Shown here in pieces: positions 10,067 to 11,302 of a DNA stretch of 11,302 bases. The stretch covers positions 1-11,302 of the forward strand of contig CAYHXN010000019.1 of the NCBI GenBank assembly GCA_964360605.1, written 5' to 3'. Each line of letters starts with the position of its first letter. Position 1 is the stretch's first letter. Made by a program: the position numbers and the translations under genes. A model generated the notes under the pieces. It made no database searches, was not told where the DNA came from, and worked only from the letters and a program-made list of their open reading frames with translations. The stretch is from CAYHXN01 sp964360605 (lineage in GTDB: Bacteria; Patescibacteriota; Minisyncoccia; UBA6257; WO2-44-18).

Positions 10067-11302
10067 ATGAGCTTCTACGGGCTGTTTTTCCAGTTTAAAA
10101 AGTTCTTCATTTTAACGCTTGTTTTAGGTTTAATTTTTCCACCCAATTTAGCATTTTTTAATTTTAATTTAATTCAAAAAACTTTTGCCGCTTCCGGCAC
10201 TCCACAGATAATCAGCTATCAAGGCCGTTTGGCAAATTCCAGCGGCACACTTTTGGGCAGTTCTTCCGGCACAACTTTTTATTTTAAGTTTTCTATCTGG
10301 GATGCGTCTAGTAGCGGTAACCAGCTTTGGCCATCCTCGGTTCCTAATTCGGTTTCCGCTACTGTAACCAGCGGCGTTTTTAATGTAAACATTGGCGATG
10401 TGGACAGCGGATTTCCCCACGCGCTGGATTATAATTTCAACACCACTGAAACAATTTATCTCCAAGTAGAAGTTTCTTCTAATAATTCTTCTTTTGAAAC
10501 TTTAACCCCCCGCCAACTCATCGCCTCCGCCGCCTTCGCTGAATTAGCCGCCGCCGTCTCCGGCACCACCTCCCCGTCTCTTTTTGGAACAACCACCATA
10601 GACGAATCTTTCGGTTCCTCCCAAGTCGTCATTGAAGCCACTACTACCACCTCCATTCCTCTCACTATCCGATCTTCTACTGATCAAACCGCTAACCTCT
10701 TTCAAATTCAAGAATCTCAAGACGCCATTAACCAAATCGTCATCGACAGCAGCTTCCGGTTTGGTATTGGCACCTCTTCCCCAACAAATATTTCCTCTTA
10801 CTCTCTCGGCGTAGAAGGCGCTGGCATCATTGGTAACTTCCTCGCTACCTCATATATCGTCGCCACCTCCACCACCGCTACCTCTACCTTTAAAGGCGGT
10901 GTTGTCGTCTCTCGTGAAGCCGGCAACTTCGGAGTGGCCACTTCCGTTCCTTTCGCTCCCCTAAGCGTTGTCGGCAATGCCTATATCAGCAACGGCTTGT
11001 CTATCGGAGACACTACTGCAACCACCACTCCCGGCCATCTCCGAGTTTCTTTAATTCATTCCGATACCCAAATCGTCGCCGAAGGTCTGACCAACTGCAA
11101 CACCATTGATACCGACGCTAATGGAGTATTGAAATGTGGCGATGATGCCGGAGCCGGCGCTGGCGCCGGTGGCTGGATAGACAAAGGGACGCGCGTTACC
11201 ACGGAAAGCAATAACGACGTAGTTGATCTTAACCAACTTTTTGTATTCGGTTCCCAAATCAATCTAGGCAATGGTCTCTCCGCCACTGCCACTATTTCCG
11301 GA
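10067..11302 (+). CDS. Giant secreted fibre-like surface protein, N-terminal 412 residues (partial)
   Basis: The frame is open from ATG 10067 to the window edge without a stop. A long signal peptide (basic K11-K12, hydrophobic 13-24) ends at about A41-A42. From 48 follows 'IISYQGRLANSSGTLL', then 'YFKFSIWDASSSGNQLW', a domain that recurs at the start of large CPR surface proteins. Further on, 'RFGIGTSSPTNISS', 'APLSVVGNAYISNGLSIGD' and 'NCNTIDTDANGVLKCGDD' (C344, C357) are repeat-unit hallmarks that I associate with proteins ending in an intramolecular chaperone (endosialidase/S74-like) domain, as in phage tail fibres. A Gly/Ala stretch (AGAGAGAGG) precedes a further beta module. Thr/Ser are very abundant. 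Codon use changes from T-ending to C-ending codons near 10500. Likely a trimeric or fibrous adhesin on the cell surface. Confidence 0.85.
   Translation, partial: MSFYGLFFQFKKFFILTLVLGLIFPPNLAFFNFNLIQKTFAASGTPQIISYQGRLANSSGTLLGSSSGTTFYFKFSIWDASSSGNQLWPSSVPNSVSATVTSGVFNVNIGDVDSGFPHALDYNFNTTETIYLQVEVSSNNSSFETLTPRQLIASAAFAELAAAVSGTTSPSLFGTTTIDESFGSSQVVIEATTTTSIPLTIRSSTDQTANLFQIQESQDAINQIVIDSSFRFGIGTSSPTNISSYSLGVEGAGIIGNFLATSYIVATSTTATSTFKGGVVVSREAGNFGVATSVPFAPLSVVGNAYISNGLSIGDTTATTTPGHLRVSLIHSDTQIVAEGLTNCNTIDTDANGVLKCGDDAGAGAGAGGWIDKGTRVTTESNNDVVDLNQLFVFGSQINLGNGLSATATISG

Noticed and set aside
10169..10735. Minus-strand open frames of 60-100 codons
   Set aside because: They are antisense shadows of the surface-protein gene, with repetitive Gly/Glu/Val composition and no start signals.
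11051..11292. Two overlapping minus-strand open frames near the window end
   Set aside because: They are antisense to the open, signal-peptide-bearing surface-protein frame and arise from its Ala/Gly/Thr-rich codons.
1..11302. CRISPR array, insertion sequence or prophage attachment site
   Set aside because: No regularly spaced repeats, transposase or integrase frames, or duplicated tRNA ends were seen in the window.

Overview
The window most resembles a small-genome bacterium of the Candidate Phyla Radiation (Patescibacteria), probably a Parcubacteria-type lineage. This is inferred from protein style, not from a search. The clues are a compact type IV pilus locus with several unusual minor pilins, a huge secreted protein with 'GIGTSSP' and 'CNTIDTDANGVLKCG' motifs that I associate with CPR surface proteins, tRNA genes without encoded CCA, and many start codons without a Shine-Dalgarno (SD) sequence.

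Region 1 (1-560): the 3' end of a ribonuclease HI-family gene, then the RNase P RNA gene rnpB with its own promoter and a strong intrinsic terminator. Region 2 (600-2063): a near-consensus promoter drives a tight three-gene unit (unknown basic 176-aa protein, 44-aa membrane peptide, membrane-anchored 3D-domain protein). Two tRNA genes (CAT anticodon and Leu-TAA) follow only 7 nt downstream, and a terminator ends the unit. All three proteins have strong SD sequences, unlike the rest of the window. Region 3 (2064-2865, minus strand): a polytopic CPBP-like membrane protein whose usual Glu-Glu motif reads Gln-Gln, with its own promoter and terminator. Region 4 (2886-3498): promoter, tRNA-Gln(CTG), and a membrane-anchored His-rich protein of a CPR/archaea-type extracytoplasmic family.

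Region 5 (3526-9398): Fe/Mn superoxide dismutase overlapping a type IV pilus assembly ATPase (PilB), then the inner-membrane platform PilC and four minor prepilins in overlapping frames: a GspH/FimT-like one, a 490-residue PilV-like prepilin fused to what looks like a seven-bladed beta-propeller, a PilW/GspJ-like one, and a PilX/GspK-like one lacking Glu5. Region 6 (9399-9974): a separately promoted, separately terminated major-pilin-like gene. Region 7 (9997-end): a promoter and the first 412 codons of a giant secreted, fibre-like surface protein that runs off the window.

Together regions 5-7 encode the motor, platform, tip/priming minor pilins, main fibre subunit and probably a cell-surface adhesin: an attachment or DNA-uptake machine, as expected for a host-dependent CPR cell. 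The propeller-tipped prepilin is the most distinctive gene. A DnaA-box-like TTRTCCACA element lies about 30 nt upstream of the -10 of both the pilin and the giant surface protein, suggesting shared control.
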